64,000 nucleotides of DNA from Tragulus kanchil (GCA_022376925.1 JAIOJX010000006.1:56570658-56634657), one strand, 5' to 3'. Counted from the first letter of the stretch, positions 33,326-46,641 are shown. Notes: generated by a model from the letters alone, not told the origin. Numbers and translations: made by a program.

Positions 33326-35093
33326 TTTGATTTACATTTCTCTGATAATGAGTGACATTGAGCATATTTTCATGTGTTTTTTGTTTATCTCTATGTCTTC
33401 TTTGGAGAGATGTTAATGTGTTTTTCCCATTTTTTGATTGGGTTATTTGTTTTTTCAGTGTTGAGTTGTCTGAGCTGCTTGTATATTTTGAAAATTAATT
33501 CTTTATCGATTGTTTCATTTGCTATGATTTTCTCGCATTCTGTGAGTTGTCAGTTCATCTTGTTTGTAGTTTCTTTTACTGTGCAAAAGTTTTTCACATC
33601 GTTAGGTCGCACATGTTTATGTTTTATTCTATTTCTGTTTTTCCAGAGTGTGGTTCATAGAAGATCTTGCTTTGATTTATTTCATTAGTGTTTTGCCTAT
33701 ATTCTCCTTTAAGAGTTTTATGATTTCTGTTATTACACTTAAGTCTTTAATCCATTTTGAGTTTATGTTTATACATGATGTTAGGAAAAGTTCCAACTTC
33801 ATTTTTCTGCATGTAGCTACCTAATTTTCCCAGTACTATTTGTTGAAGAGGGTGTCTTTGTCTCATTTTATATTTTTGAGGCACAGCAAAAGAAATTCTA
33901 AGAAATTCTAAGCTAATAGTGATTCACTCTCAGAAAAAAGAAAAAACAATCTAACAATGTAACATTGCACATACAGCAACTAGATAAAGAAGAACAAAAT
34001 CAGCATCAATAAAATGCTCATTTTCTCAGCACTTCCATCCCTTTTCAGGGACTAGTATATGAAGGATAACATGGAAGAAGTGTGCTGTTCTCCACCAGGG
34101 TGCCCTTCCCAATAAATTATCTTTCTTCATCACCACGTGTGTCTCCTCAGGCAGTTTGCTGTGGAGTCCACTCTCAGGCCTTGGAATGTGTATCCTTTCA
34201 ATACTTTGTTGCCAATCTTACTACGTTTGTTGCCGGTCTTGCCAGGTTTAGAAGTTTGTTGCCGATTATGATAAAGGATTCAGATGAACATCCAGTGGAA
34301 GAGATGCAAAGAGTAAGGTACAGGAGAGGGGCACAGACAGTACTTGCTCTCCAGGGCCACTGCTCTGCCCAGACCGTCAACCCAGAAATTCCTTCATTGT
34401 AGCTTTGATTTACATTTCTCTGATAATGAGTGACATTGAGCATATTTTCATGTGTTTTTTGTTTATCTCTATGTCTTCTTTGGAGAGATGTTAATGTGTT
34501 TTTCCCATTTTTTGATTGGGTTATTTGTTTTTTCAGTGTTGAGTTGTCTGAGCTGCTTGTATATTTTGAAAATTAATTCTTTATCGATTGTTTCATTTGC
34601 TATGATTTTCTCGCATTCTGTGAGTTGTCAGTTCATCTTGTTTGTAGTTTCTTTTACTGTGCAAAAGTTTTTCACATCGTTAGGTCGCACATGTTTATGT
34701 TTTATTCTATTTCTGTTTTTCCAGAGTGTGGTTCATAGAAGATCTTGCTTTGATTTATTTCATTAGTGTTTTGCCTATATTCTCCTTTAAGAGTTTTATG
34801 ATTTCTGTTATTACACTTAAGTCTTTAATCCATTTTGAGTTTATGTTTATACATGATGTTAGGAAAAGTTCCAACTTCATTTTTCTGCATGTAGCTACCT
34901 AATTTTCCCAGTACTATTTGTTGAAGAGGGTGTCTTTGTCTCATTTTATATTTTTGAGGCACAGCAAAAGAAATTCTAAGAAATTCTAAGCTAATAGTGA
35001 TTCACTCTCAGAAAAAAGAAAAAAAAACAATCTAACAATGTAACATTGCACATACAGCAACTAGATAAAGAAGAACAAAATCAGCATCAATAA
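32926..35093 (+). repeat. Tandem duplication 12 (offset about 1080)
   Basis: 32926-34010 recurs at 34008-35093. Differences are mostly homopolymer length changes (for example near 34023 and 35020). Confidence 0.95.
33325..33925 (-). mobile_element. L1 ORF2 3' fragment, minus strand
   Basis: Antisense L1 text (tgatttacatttctctgata, gttgagttgtctgagctgc, ttgaagagggtgtctttgtc) equivalent to 26020-26570 in the larger L1 but more diverged. Copies at 34403-34990 and 35912-36060 come from the tandem duplications. Confidence 0.8.
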
Positions 35094-36997
35094 TAAGAAA
35101 AACAAACAAAAACCCCTCAAAGTTAGAAGAAAGGAATAAATCATAAAGATCATAGAAGACATAAATGAAATACAAATGAAGAAAAGGATAACAAAGACCC
35201 AAAGTAATAAATAAAATGAATATACTTAAAAGTTGGTTTTCAAGAAGGTATGGAAAATTCTATAGCCAGACTCATTAATTTAAAAAAAAGTCAATAAAAT
35301 TAGAAATGCAAAAGAAGATAACACAGAATTACCTAGTATCATAAGAGACTAATACAAGCCATTAAAATGAACAAACTTGAAGAAATGGACAAGTTCTTAC
35401 AAAGTCACACACTTCTTAGATTGAAACAGGAGGAAGTAGAAAAGACAAATACGTCAGTCAAAAGTAATGATTTTGAAATTTTAATTAAGAATCTTCTAAC
35501 AAATTAATGTCCAAGAACAGATGGCTTCACAGGCAAAATCTAACAGAAATTTAAGAAGAGATATCACCTATCCTTTCCAAACTTGCCCAAAAAATTGCAG
35601 AGGGAATATCACTGGCAAAATCATTCTATGAGGCCATGATCAACCTGATAGAAAAATCAGACAAAGATATAGCAAAAAAGAAAAAGTTACTGACCAATAA
35701 CACTAATAAACATAGAGATAAAAATCCTCAACAACATACTAGGAAATAGAATCAAATGACACATTAAAAGGATCATATACCATGATCAAGTGGGATTTAT
35801 CCCAGTGATGAGAGAATTCTTTAACATATCCAAATGAGTCAATGTTATATACCATATTAATAAACTAAAGAATAAAACAATATGAGCATCTCAGTAGATG
35901 TAGAAACTCTGACACTTAAGTCTTTAATCCATTTTGAGTTTATGTTTATACATGATGTTAGGAAAAGTTCCAACTTCATTTTCTGCATGTAGCTACCTAA
36001 TTTTCCCAGTACTATTTGTTGAAGAGGGTGTCTTTGTCTCATTTTATATTTTTGAGGCACAGCAAAAGAAATTCTAAGAAATTCTAAGCTAATAGTGATT
36101 CACTCTCAGAAAAAAAAACAATCTAACAATGTAACATTGCACATACAGCAACTAGATAAAGAAGAACAAAATCAGCATCAATAATAAGAAAAACAAACAA
36201 AAACCCCTCAAAGTTAGAAGAAAGGAATAAATCATAAAGATCATAGAAGACATAAATGAAATACAAATGAAGAAAAGGATAACAAAGACCCAAAGTAATA
36301 AATAAAATGAATATACTTAAAAGTTGGTTTTCAAGAAGGTATGGAAAATTCTATAGCCAGACTCATTAATTTAAAAAAAAGTCAATAAAATTAGAAATGC
36401 AAAAGAAGATAACACAGAATTACCTAGTATCATAAGAGACTAATACAAGCCATTAAAATGAACAAACTTGAAGAAATGGACAAGTTCTTACAAAGTCACA
36501 CACTTCTTAGATTGAAACAGGAGGAAGTAGAAAAGACAAATACGTCAGTCAAAAGTAATGATTTTGAAATTTTAATTAAGAATCTTCTAACAAATTAATG
36601 TCCAAGAACAGATGGCTTCACAGGCAAAATCTAACAGAAATTTAAGAAGAGATATCACCTATCCTTTCCAAACTTGCCCAAAAAATTGCAGAGGGAATAT
36701 CACTGGCAAAATCATTCTATGAGGCCATGATCAACCTGATAGAAAAATCAGACAAAGATATAGCAAAAAAGAAAAAGTTACTGACCAATAACACTAATAA
36801 ACATAGAGATAAAAATCCTCAACAACATACTAGGAAATAGAATCAAATGACACATTAAAAGGATCATATACCATGATCAAGTGGGATTTATCCCAGTGAT
36901 GAGAGAATTCTTTAACATATCCAAATGAGTCAATGTTATATACCATATTAATAAACTAAAGAATAAAACAATATGAGCATCTCAGTAGATGTAGAAA
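34813..36997 (+). repeat. Tandem duplication 13 (offset about 1095)
   Basis: 34813-35906 recurs at 35912-36997. The seam fuses plus-strand L1 back to a minus-strand L1 piece, so the apparent inversion at 35912 is produced by the duplication. Confidence 0.95.
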
Positions 36998-37094
36998 AAG
37001 CTTTGAGCAAACTTCAACACACATTTATGTTTAAAAATGCAACTCTGCATAATTTGGAAATAGAAGAAACCATTCCAACATAAAAGTCAAATGC

Positions 37095-37980
37095 AAAAAG
37101 GCTGAATAGTTGACTGAATAGGTCTTACAAATAGCTGAGAAAAGAAGAGAATTATAAGGCAAAGGAGAAAAGAAAAAATATGCTCATCTGAATGCAGAGC
37201 TCCAGAGTATAGCAAGGAGAGATAGGTAAACCTTCCTAAGTGAAAAACACAAACAAATTGAGGAAAACAATAGAATGGGAAAAAATAGAGATCTGCTCAG
37301 GAAAACTAAAAATACCAAGGAAACATTTCATGCAATGATGGGCACAATAAAGGATAGAAATATTATAGACCTAACAGAAGCAGAAGATGTTAAGAAGAGG
37401 TTGCAAGAATACACACATAAACTATACAAGAAAGCATCTTAATGACCTAGATAGCCATGATGGTCTGGTCCCTCACCTAGAGCCCAGACATCCTGGAGTG
37501 TGAAGTCAAGTGGGCCTTAGGAATCAATACTACAAAGCTAGTGAAGGTGAGGGAATTCCAGCTGAGCTATTTCAAATTTTAAAAGATGATGCCGTTAAAG
37601 TCCTACACTCAATATGCCAGCAAATTTAGAAAACACAGAAGTGGCCATAAAACTGGAAAAGGTCAGTTTTCATCATAATCCCAAAGAATGCCAAAGATTG
37701 TTTAAACTACCACATATTTGCACTCATTTCACATGCTTATAAAGTCATGGTCAAAATCCTCAAATTTGGGCCTCAACTGTAGGTGAACCAAGAACTTCTG
37801 GATGTACAAGTCAGAAGGAGAAGGGGATGCCAGAGAATGAGATGGTTGGATGGAATCACTGAGTCAATGGACATGAATTTGATCAATAGCCAGGACATGG
37901 TGAAGGACAGGGAAGCCTGGTGTGCTGCAATCCATGGAGTTGCAGAGTTGGGCACAATTGAGTGACAGAACTGACTGATG
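37095..37980 (+). mobile_element. BovB with large internal deletion, inside L1
   Basis: Begins in the BovB RT region (tagctgagaaaagaagagaa) and continues to the block for NQELLDVQ (37780-37810). It then jumps to the BovB 3' tail (gagatggttggatggaatc, catggagttgcagagttgg, gagtgacagaactgactg). The RT core with YADD is missing. L1 sequence is cut at 37095 and resumes at about 37981 (catcattctcaatgctgag), so the element inserted into the L1. Confidence 0.85.
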
Positions 37981-39663
37981 ACAAACCACAGCAAACATCA
38001 TTCTCAATGCTGAGCAACTGAAAGCATTTGTTCTAATGTCAGGAACAAAAGAAGATGTTCATTCTCACCACCCTTATTCAACATAATTTTGGAAGTTGTA
38101 GTCACAGCAAACAAAGAATAAAAAAAAAAAGGAGGACTACAAATTGAAATAGCAGTAAAATGGTCATTGTTTGCATATGATATGATATGATATGACATAT
38201 CTATATACAATATAGAAAAATCTAAAGATACCACAGAAAAATAGTTAAGCTAATAAGTGAATTGGTTAAAGTTATAGTAAATAATATTATTACACGGAAG
38301 TCTCTTGCATTGCCATACAGTAAAAATGAAAGATTACAAAAAGAAATTAAGGGCATAACCCCATTTACTATTGTATCCAAAGGAATAAAATACTGAAGAA
38401 TACACCTATGTAGGGAGGCTAAAGACCTTTACTGAGAAAACTATAAAACACTGATGAAAGAAATCAAAGTCAGCATAAACATATAAAGAAAATATACCAT
38501 GTTCTTGCACTGAAAGAGTCAACATTTTAAATAAAAGAACTATACAAGAAAGCATCTTAATGACCTAGATAGCCATGATGGTCTGGTCCCTCACCTAGAG
38601 CCCAGACATCCTGGAGTGTGAAGTCAAGTGGGCCTTAGGAATCAATACTACAAAGCTAGTGAAGGTGAGGGAATTCCAGCTGAGCTATTTCAAATTTTAA
38701 AAGATGATGCCGTTAAAGTCCTACACTCAATATGCCAGCAAATTTAGAAAACACAGAAGTGGCCATAAAACTGGAAAAGGTCAGTTTTCATCATAATCCC
38801 AAAGAATGCCAAAGATTGTTTAAACTACCACATATTTGCACTCATTTCACATGCTTATAAAGTCATGGTCAAAATCCTCAAATTTGGGCCTCAACTGTAG
38901 GTGAACCAAGAACTTCTGGATGTACAAGTCAGAAGGAGAAGGGGATGCCAGAGAATGAGATGGTTGGATGGAATCACTGAGTCAATGGACATGAATTTGA
39001 TCAATAGCCAGGACATGGTGAAGGACAGGGAAGCCTGGTGTGCTGCAATCCATGGAGTTGCAGAGTTGGGCACAATTGAGTGACAGAACTGACTGATGAC
39101 AAACCACAGCAAACATCATTCTCAATGCTGAGCAACTGAAAGCATTTGTTCTAATGTCAGGAACAAAAGAAGATGTTCATTCTCACCACCCTTATTCAAC
39201 ATAATTTTGGAAGTTGTAGTCACAGCAAACAAAGAATAAAAAAAAAAAGGAGGACTACAAATTGAAATAGCAGTAAAATGGTCATTGTTTGCATATGATA
39301 TGATATGATATGACATATCTATATACAATATAGAAAAATCTAAAGATACCACAGAAAAATAGTTAAGCTAATAAGTGAATTGGTTAAAGTTATAGTAAAT
39401 AATATTATTACACGGAAGTCTCTTGCATTGCCATACAGTAAAAATGAAAGATTACAAAAAGAAATTAAGGGCATAACCCCATTTACTATTGTATCCAAAG
39501 GAATAAAATACTGAAGAATACACCTATGTAGGGAGGCTAAAGACCTTTACTGAGAAAACTATAAAACACTGATGAAAGAAATCAAAGTCAGCATAAACAT
39601 ATAAAGAAAATATACCATGTTCTTGCACTGAAAGAGTCAACATTTTAAATAAAAGAACTATAC
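37420..39663 (+). repeat. Tandem duplication 14 (offset 1118)
   Basis: 37420-38545 recurs at 38538-39663, sharing the eight-base aactatac at the seam with no filler. The two copies look identical by eye. Confidence 0.97.
38540..39098 (+). mobile_element. Second copy of the deleted BovB (assembly duplicate)
   Basis: Same internal deletion and same right flank, displaced by 1118 bases. Confidence 0.85.
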
Positions 39664-40543
39664 TACCCAATATTTAGGTAGATATACAGATTTATTGCTA
39701 TCCCTATCAAACTACCAATGAGATTTTTCATAGAATAGAACAAAAAATATCAAAATTTGTATGAGACATGGAGCAGTCCAAGCAATCTTGAGAAAGAATA
39801 TGCAACTGAAGGAATAGGACTCCTTGACTTCAGGCTATCCTACAAAGCTACAGAAATCAAAATTGTACACTACTGTCACAAAAATAGGAATATAGATCCA
39901 TGGATAAAAGGCCCAGAAATAAACCCACACACCTATGCTCACTTAATCTATGACAAAAGAGGCAAGAATATAGAATGGAGAAAATACAATTGTTTCAATA
40001 AGTAGTGATGATGAAATGGAACAGGCAATAATGAAATTAGAACATTAATGGATTAAAGGCCTAAATGTAAGACTGGACACTATCTAACTCTAGAGAAAAC
40101 CAAAGGAAAAACACTTTTGACATAAATCACAGGAAGATCTTTTTGATCAACCTCTTAGAATAATGTGAAAAAAAAAAACCAGAAATATACAAAGTAGACC
40201 TAATTAAAATTAAAATCTTCTACACATCAAATGAAACCATAAATAAGAGGAAAAGAACCCTTAGTTATTTTGCAAATGAAATAGCTGACAAAGGATTAAT
40301 CCCCAAAATATACAAACAGCTCATGCAGCTCAATGTCAAAACAATAGACACTCCAATCACACACACACACAAATGTATAGAAGACCTAAATGGACATTAT
40401 TTCAAAGGCAACATACAGATGGCCAGAGGCATATGAAAAGATGCTCAACATCACTAAGTATCAGAGAAATGAAAATCAAAACTACTATAAAGTGTCATCT
40501 CACATCGTTTAGAATGATCATCATCAAAACTCTAGAAATAGCA

Positions 40544-40815
40544 GGGGCTTCCCTGGTGGTTGAGCGGGTGAGGAGTCCGCCTTGTAGTGCAGGGAGTGCC
40601 AGTTCGATTCGTGGCCTGGGAGGATCCCACATGCCGTGGAGCGGCTGGACTGGTATGTCCAATTATAAGTCAGCGTCCTCGAGCGCATGAGCCCAGAGCT
40701 GGTGCTCAGCAACAAGAGAGGCTGTTGCTATGGGAGGCCACATGGCCAAAAAATAAAGATGGATGAAAATAAATAAATGAAAGACCAATAAAACAGGCAA
40801 AATTTTTTTAAAAAA
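40544..40815 (+). mobile_element. Bov-tA-type SINE with target-site duplication
   Basis: Starts ggggcttccctggtgg, with the B-box-like gccagttcgattcgtggcc (about 40599-40617), gggaggatcccacatgcc and an A-rich tail. The flanks are tctagaaatagca at 40531-40543 and tctacaaatagca at 40816-40828, a 13-base target-site duplication with one mismatch inside L1 ORF2. Confidence 0.93.
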
Positions 40816-41641
40816 TCTACAAATAGCAAATGCTAGAGAGGGTGTGAGGAAAAGGGAACCCTCTTGCACTCTCAGTGGAAATGTAAACTAATACACTCAC
40901 TACAGAAAACAGTATGGATGTTCCTCAGGAAAATACAAATAGAACTACCATATGACACAAAAATTAAATTCAGGGGTATATATCTTGAGAAAATCATAAG
41001 GGAACAACACACATGTATATCAATGTCCACTGCAGCACTGTTTATAACAGCAGGACGTGGTAACACTGTAAACGTCCATCAACAGAAGATTGGACAAAGA
41101 AAATTTGTTACACATATACAATGAAATGTTACTCAGTCACTAAAAGGAACAGAACAGCCCCATTTGAAGAGATGTAGATATACTTAGAGACTGTCATATA
41201 AAAGAACGAAGGTTTTGACATAAATCACAGGAAGATCTTTTTGATCAACCTCTTAGAATAATGTGAAAAAAAAAACCCAGAAATATACAAAGTAGACCTA
41301 ATTAAAATTAAAATCTTCTACACATCAAATGAAACCATAAATAAGAGGAAAAGAACCCTTAGTTATTTTGCAAATGAAATAGCTGACAAAGGATTAATCC
41401 CCAAAATATACAAACAGCTCATGCAGCTCAATGTCAAAACAATAGACACTCCAATCACACACACACACAAATGTATAGAAGACCTAAATGGACATTATTT
41501 CAAAGGCAACATACAGATGGCCAGAGGCATATGAAAAGATGCTCAACATCACTAAGTATCAGAGAAATGAAAATCAAAACTACTATAAAGTGTCATCTCA
41601 CATCGTTTAGAATGATCATCATCAAAACTCTAGAAATAGCA

Positions 41642-41913
41642 GGGGCTTCCCTGGTGGTTGAGCGGGTGAGGAGTCCGCCTTGTAGTGCAGGGAGTGCCAG
41701 TTCGATTCGTGGCCTGGGAGGATCCCACATGCCGTGGAGCGGCTGGACTGGTATGTCCAATTATAAGTCAGCGTCCTCGAGCGCATGAGCCCAGAGCTGG
41801 TGCTCAGCAACAAGAGAGGCTGTTGCTATGGGAGGCCACATGGCCAAAAAATAAAGATGGATGAAAATAAATAAATGAAAGACCAATAAAACAGGCAAAA
41901 TTTTTTTAAAAAA
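41642..41913 (+). mobile_element. Second copy of that SINE (assembly duplicate)
   Basis: Same SINE and same target-site duplication, displaced by 1098 bases. Confidence 0.93.
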
Positions 41914-42087
41914 TCTACAAATAGCAAATGCTAGAGAGGGTGTGAGGAAAAGGGAACCCTCTTGCACTCTCAGTGGAAATGTAAACTAATACACTCACTA
42001 CAGAAAACAGTATGGATGTTCCTCAGGAAAATACAAATAGAACTACCATATGACACAAAAATTAAATTCAGGGGTATATATCTTGAG

Positions 42088-42646
42088 AAAATCATAAGGG
42101 AACAACACACATGTATATCAATGTCCACTGCAGCACTGTTTATAACAGCAGGACGTGGTAACACTGTAAACGTCCATCAACAGAAGATTGGACAAAGAAA
42201 ATTTGTTACACATATACAATGAAATGTTACTCAGTCACTAAAAGGAACAGAACAGCCCCATTTGAAGAGATGTAGATATACTTAGAGACTGTCATATAGA
42301 ACAGATATATCAGAGAGAGAAAAACAAATATCATACATTAATTCATATACCTGAAATCTGGAAAAATAGTATAGATGAACCTATTTGCAGGACAGGATGG
42401 CTATAGGTGAATAAGGCAATGGTTATTGAAAGATTAAAATACACATATATATTTATAACTATACTTATATGTATATTTATATATATTTATATAATTATAT
42501 TTATATGTATATATATACTTTACCATGTGCAAAATAGAGATCTAGTGGGAACCTGCTCTATAACACCTCGTGCTTCTCCTAGTATTCTGTGATGACTTAG
42601 ATGGGTGGAATGGGGAGGGAATGGGCAGGATGTCCAAGAGAAAGGG

Positions 42647-42688
<42 letters not shown>

Positions 42689-43847
42689 GGTGACTCACTT
42701 TGTTGTACAGCAGAAACTAACACTATATTGTAAAGCAATTATACTTCATTAAAAAGTGAAAGAATTTGTCAAAAGGCTACAAATAATGCTGGAGATGATT
42801 TGGAGAAAAGGGAACCCTCCTATACCATTGGTGAGAATGTAAATTGGTACAGCCACTATAGAGAATAGTATGGACGTTCCTTTAAAAACTAAAAAAAAAG
42901 CACTACCATATGACCAGTCTATCCCACTTTTGGGCAAATATCTAGGGAAAACCATGATCCAAAAGCATACATGCACTTCAGTGCTCACTGCAGCAATATT
43001 TACAACTGCCATGTCATTGAAGCAAGCTTAATGTCCATCAGCAGAGGAATGAATAATGATGTGGTACATATGGTATCACATATGGAATCTAATTTTTAAA
43101 AAGACACAAATAAACTCATTTACAAAACAGAAGTGGACTTATATATATTGAAAACAAACACAGTTATTGAGGTGGAAAGATGAAGCATGGACTAAATCAA
43201 AAGGTGGAATGAACACATATACTCTGGTACATATAAGATAAATAACCATCAGGACTTGAATAGCACAGGAAACTTTGTCCAAAATATTAAAATCATAAGG
43301 GAACAACACACATGTATATCAATGTCCACTGCAGCACTGTTTATAACAGCAGGACGTGGTAACACTGTAAACGTCCATCAACAGAAGATTGGACAAAGAA
43401 AATTTGTTACACATATACAATGAAATGTTACTCAGTCACTAAAAGGAACAGAACAGCCCCATTTGAAGAGATGTAGATATACTTAGAGACTGTCATATAG
43501 AACAGATATATCAGAGAGAGAAAAACAAATATCATACATTAATTCATATACCTGAAATCTGGAAAAATAGTATAGATGAACCTATTTGCAGGACAGGATG
43601 GCTATAGGTGAATAAGGCAATGGTTATTGAAAGATTAAAATACACATATATATTTATAACTATACTTATATGTATATTTATATATATTTATATAATTATA
43701 TTTATATGTATATATATACTTTACCATGTGCAAAATAGAGATCTAGTGGGAACCTGCTCTATAACACCTCGTGCTTCTCCTAGTATTCTGTGATGACTTA
43801 GATGGGTGGAATGGGGAGGGAATGGGCAGGATGTCCAAGAGAAAGGG

Positions 43848-43891
<44 letters not shown>

Positions 43892-44485
43892 GGTGACTCA
43901 CTTTGTTGTACAGCAGAAACTAACACTATATTGTAAAGCAATTATACTTCATTAAAAAGTGAAAGAATTTGTCAAAAGGCTACAAATAATGCTGGAGATG
44001 ATTTGGAGAAAAGGGAACCCTCCTATACCATTGGTGAGAATGTAAATTGGTACAGCCACTATAGAGAATAGTATGGACGTTCCTTTAAAAACTAAAAAAA
44101 AAGCACTACCATATGACCAGTCTATCCCACTTTTGGGCAAATATCTAGGGAAAACCATGATCCAAAAGCATACATGCACTTCAGTGCTCACTGCAGCAAT
44201 ATTTACAACTGCCATGTCATTGAAGCAAGCTTAATGTCCATCAGCAGAGGAATGAATAATGATGTGGTACATATGGTATCACATATGGAATCTAATTTTT
44301 AAAAAGACACAAATAAACTCATTTACAAAACAGAAGTGGACTTATATATATTGAAAACAAACACAGTTATTGAGGTGGAAAGATGAAGCATGGACTAAAT
44401 CAAAAGGTGGAATGAACACATATACTCTGGTACATATAAGATAAATAACCATCAGGACTTGAATAGCACAGGAAACTTTGTCCAA
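42088..44485 (+). repeat. Tandem duplication 16 (offset 1201-1203)
   Basis: 42088-43283 recurs at 43289-44485, the longest unit of the set. The copies differ by one TA unit in the TA/TG microsatellite. Confidence 0.95.
42645..42687. repeat. (TA)5(TG)14 compound microsatellite
   Basis: TA then TG repeats in an L1 3' UTR. The duplicate at 43845-43889 reads (TA)6(TG)14. Confidence 0.93.
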
Positions 44486-44635
44486 TATCCTGTGATAATC
44501 TATATGAGAAAGGAATCTAAAATGAATGAATATATTCATACATATGACTGAATCACTTTGTTATACATTTGAAACTAGTTCAACATTGTAAATCAAGTAT
44601 AATCTAATAAAATTTTAATTGAAAAAAAATTTAAA
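42758..44635 (+). mobile_element. L1 3' fragment, plus strand
   Basis: A second L1 3' region (gctacaaataatgctggaga, accctcctataccattggtg, gggcaaatatctagggaaa), ending at the A-rich tail near 44610-44635 (gtaaatcaagtataatc). The L1 that ends at 42757 probably inserted into it. Confidence 0.8.
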
Positions 44636-45082
44636 CCTGTCTGAAAATTTCAAAGTAACCAAACAATACTGAACACTTCACAGCATTTAATTTAGGGAGT
44701 ACAAATGGAAATTTCAAACTCAGGAGCTTCATACTTCACAAATTTCCATTTGCTCTAAAAATGTTCACTTTTGTCTCCTTATAGAGAATGTCCTCTGAAA
44801 AATCCACCCTGCATTTCACTCAGAAAGGTAAGTTTATTCTATATATGTGGATTCATAAATGACCTATACTGTGTGAAATAGAACAATTATACACCGCCGA
44901 AGTATATGTATTGCTGTGTGTAAAACCATCAAGCACTTAGTCACAAACATCCATAATCTGAAAACCCAGTCACCTGAGATCATATACCTATATTTAGCAT
45001 TACAGAAACTTAGCCAAACCAAACCAAACTAGAAACAAATTAAATAGAACCAAAGTTTTTTAAGCTATCCCAGATAAAAAAG

Positions 45083-45305
45083 GCCTTCCAAGGTCATGCT
45101 AGTGGTAAAGAACTTGCCAGCTCATGCAAGAGACATGAAACACACAGGTTTGATCCCTGGGTTAGGAAGATCCCCTAGAGGAGGGTAAGGCTATTCACTT
45201 TATTATTCTTGCCTGGGGAGTCCCATGGACAGAGGGTCCTGGTGGGTTATGGTCCAATGGTTGCAAAGAGTCAGATACGACTAAAGTTACTTAGTATGCA
45301 GCATG
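45083..45305 (+). mobile_element. Bov-tA SINE with perfect 12-base target-site duplication
   Basis: tRNA-derived head (gtcatgctagtggtaaagaa, ggtttgatccctgggttagg) joined to a BovA body (cctggggagtcccatggac, gttgcaaagagtcagatacg). It is flanked by cagataaaaaag at 45071-45082 and 45306-45317. The duplicate is at 46195-46417. Confidence 0.93.
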
Positions 45306-45519
45306 CAGATAAAAAAGCAGATCAATAGTCACTGAGTTCAATTGCTTTTCTGAAGTATGAGAAAAAAAGTTGAAACAGCAAATAGTTTGAATTCTAAGGT
45401 CTCAGTAATTAGCTACATTTTCATCAAGGAAATGGGAATGACTACTTGCTTTCAATCATTGGATTGGTGCTCTTCCCACCACCTAAGCTAGTCTCTTTTT
45501 TACAACCTTGGAAATATTT

Positions 45520-45700
45520 TTTAAAGTATAAATCTGGCCAATTCACTCCTATGCTTACAACGCTTCAACATCTTTCTTTACTCTTGGGTTAAATTGAAAC
45601 CTCTTAACATGTTTCATAGCTTCAGCTGGTCTGACTTAAGTCTGTCTCTTCATCTTTATTTTTGTCTACTCTTCCTCTTGCTCTAATAACTGCAATCAGG
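45520..45700 (+). mobile_element. L2-like ancient LINE relic
   Basis: The order of words (tcactcctatgcttacaacg, cttcaacatctttctttact, gaaacctcttaacatg, agctggtctgac) follows the L2 3' region as I know it, at high divergence. Duplicates lie at about 46633-46813 and 47706-47885. Family by eye only. Confidence 0.45.
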
Positions 45701-46194
45701 GTTTCTTAACCTCAGCACTAGCCTATTATAATAAACTCTTTACTTTCATACATCTACCTTTTGGTTTGTGGTCTCATCCATGAATATGGATATAATATTT
45801 ATATTGTTTATTTTATTAACATTAGTGCCTCTCATAGTGCTTTGACTTCACAAATTTCCATTTGCTCTAAAAATGTTCACTTTTGTCTCCTTATAGAGAA
45901 TGTCCTCTGAAAAATCCACCCTGCATTTCACTCAGAAAGGTAAGTTTATTCTATATATGTGGATTCATAAATGACCTATACTGTGTGAAATAGAACAATT
46001 ATACACCGCCGAAGTATATGTATTGCTGTGTGTAAAACCATCAAGCACTTAGTCACAAACATCCATAATCTGAAAACCCAGTCACCTGAGATCATATACC
46101 TATATTTAGCATTACAGAAACTTAGCCAAACCAAACCAAACTAGAAACAAATTAAATAGAACCAAAGTTTTTTAAGCTATCCCAGATAAAAATG

Positions 46195-46417
46195 GCCTTC
46201 CAAGGTCATGCTAGTGGTAAAGAACTTGCCAGCTCATGCAAGAGACATGAAACACACAGGTTTGATCCCTGGGTTAGGAAGATCCCCTAGAGGAGGGTAA
46301 GGCTATTCACTTTATTATTCTTGCCTGGGGAGTCCCATGGACAGAGGGTCCTGGTGGGTTATGGTCCAATGGTTGCAAAGAGTCAGATACGACTAAAGTT
46401 ACTTAGTATGCAGCATG
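46195..46417 (+). mobile_element. Second copy of the Bov-tA SINE (assembly duplicate)
   Basis: Same element displaced by 1112 bases. Both flanking repeats read cagataaaaatg here, where the first copy has cagataaaaaag. Confidence 0.9.
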
Positions 46418-46641
46418 CAGATAAAAATGCAGATCAATAGTCACTGAGTTCAATTGCTTTTCTGAAGTATGAGAAAAAAAGTTGAAACAGCAAATAGTTT
46501 GAATTCTAAGGTCTCAGTAATTAGCTACATTTTCATCAAGGAAATGGGAATGACTACTTGCTTTCAATCATTGGATTGGTGCTCTTCCCACCACCTAAGC
46601 TAGTCTCTTTTTTACAACCTTGGAAATATTTTTTAAAGTAT

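Larger units (their letters stand above)
40115..42298 (+). repeat. Tandem duplication 15 (offset 1098)
   Basis: 40115-41200 recurs at 41213-42298, with about 12 unmatched bases at the seam. Confidence 0.95.
33930..42757 (+). mobile_element. L1 LINE, plus strand, RT to 3' end, with insertions
   Basis: Starts in RT-proximal ORF2 sequence (35100-35900) and continues through ORF2 (39757-40005: GIGLLDFRLSYKATEIKIVH, EINPHTYAHLIYDKRGKN) to the 3' UTR with AT- and TG-rich repeats and a 3' end near 42757 (ttgtaaagcaattatacttc). It is interrupted by a BovB (37095-37980) and a SINE (40544-40815), and lengthened by duplications 12-16. Reading frames are short and broken. Confidence 0.85.

Noticed and set aside
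35857..36060. Local inversion of L1 sequence
   Set aside because: The strand switch at 35912 is created by the restart of a duplicated block, not by an inversion.
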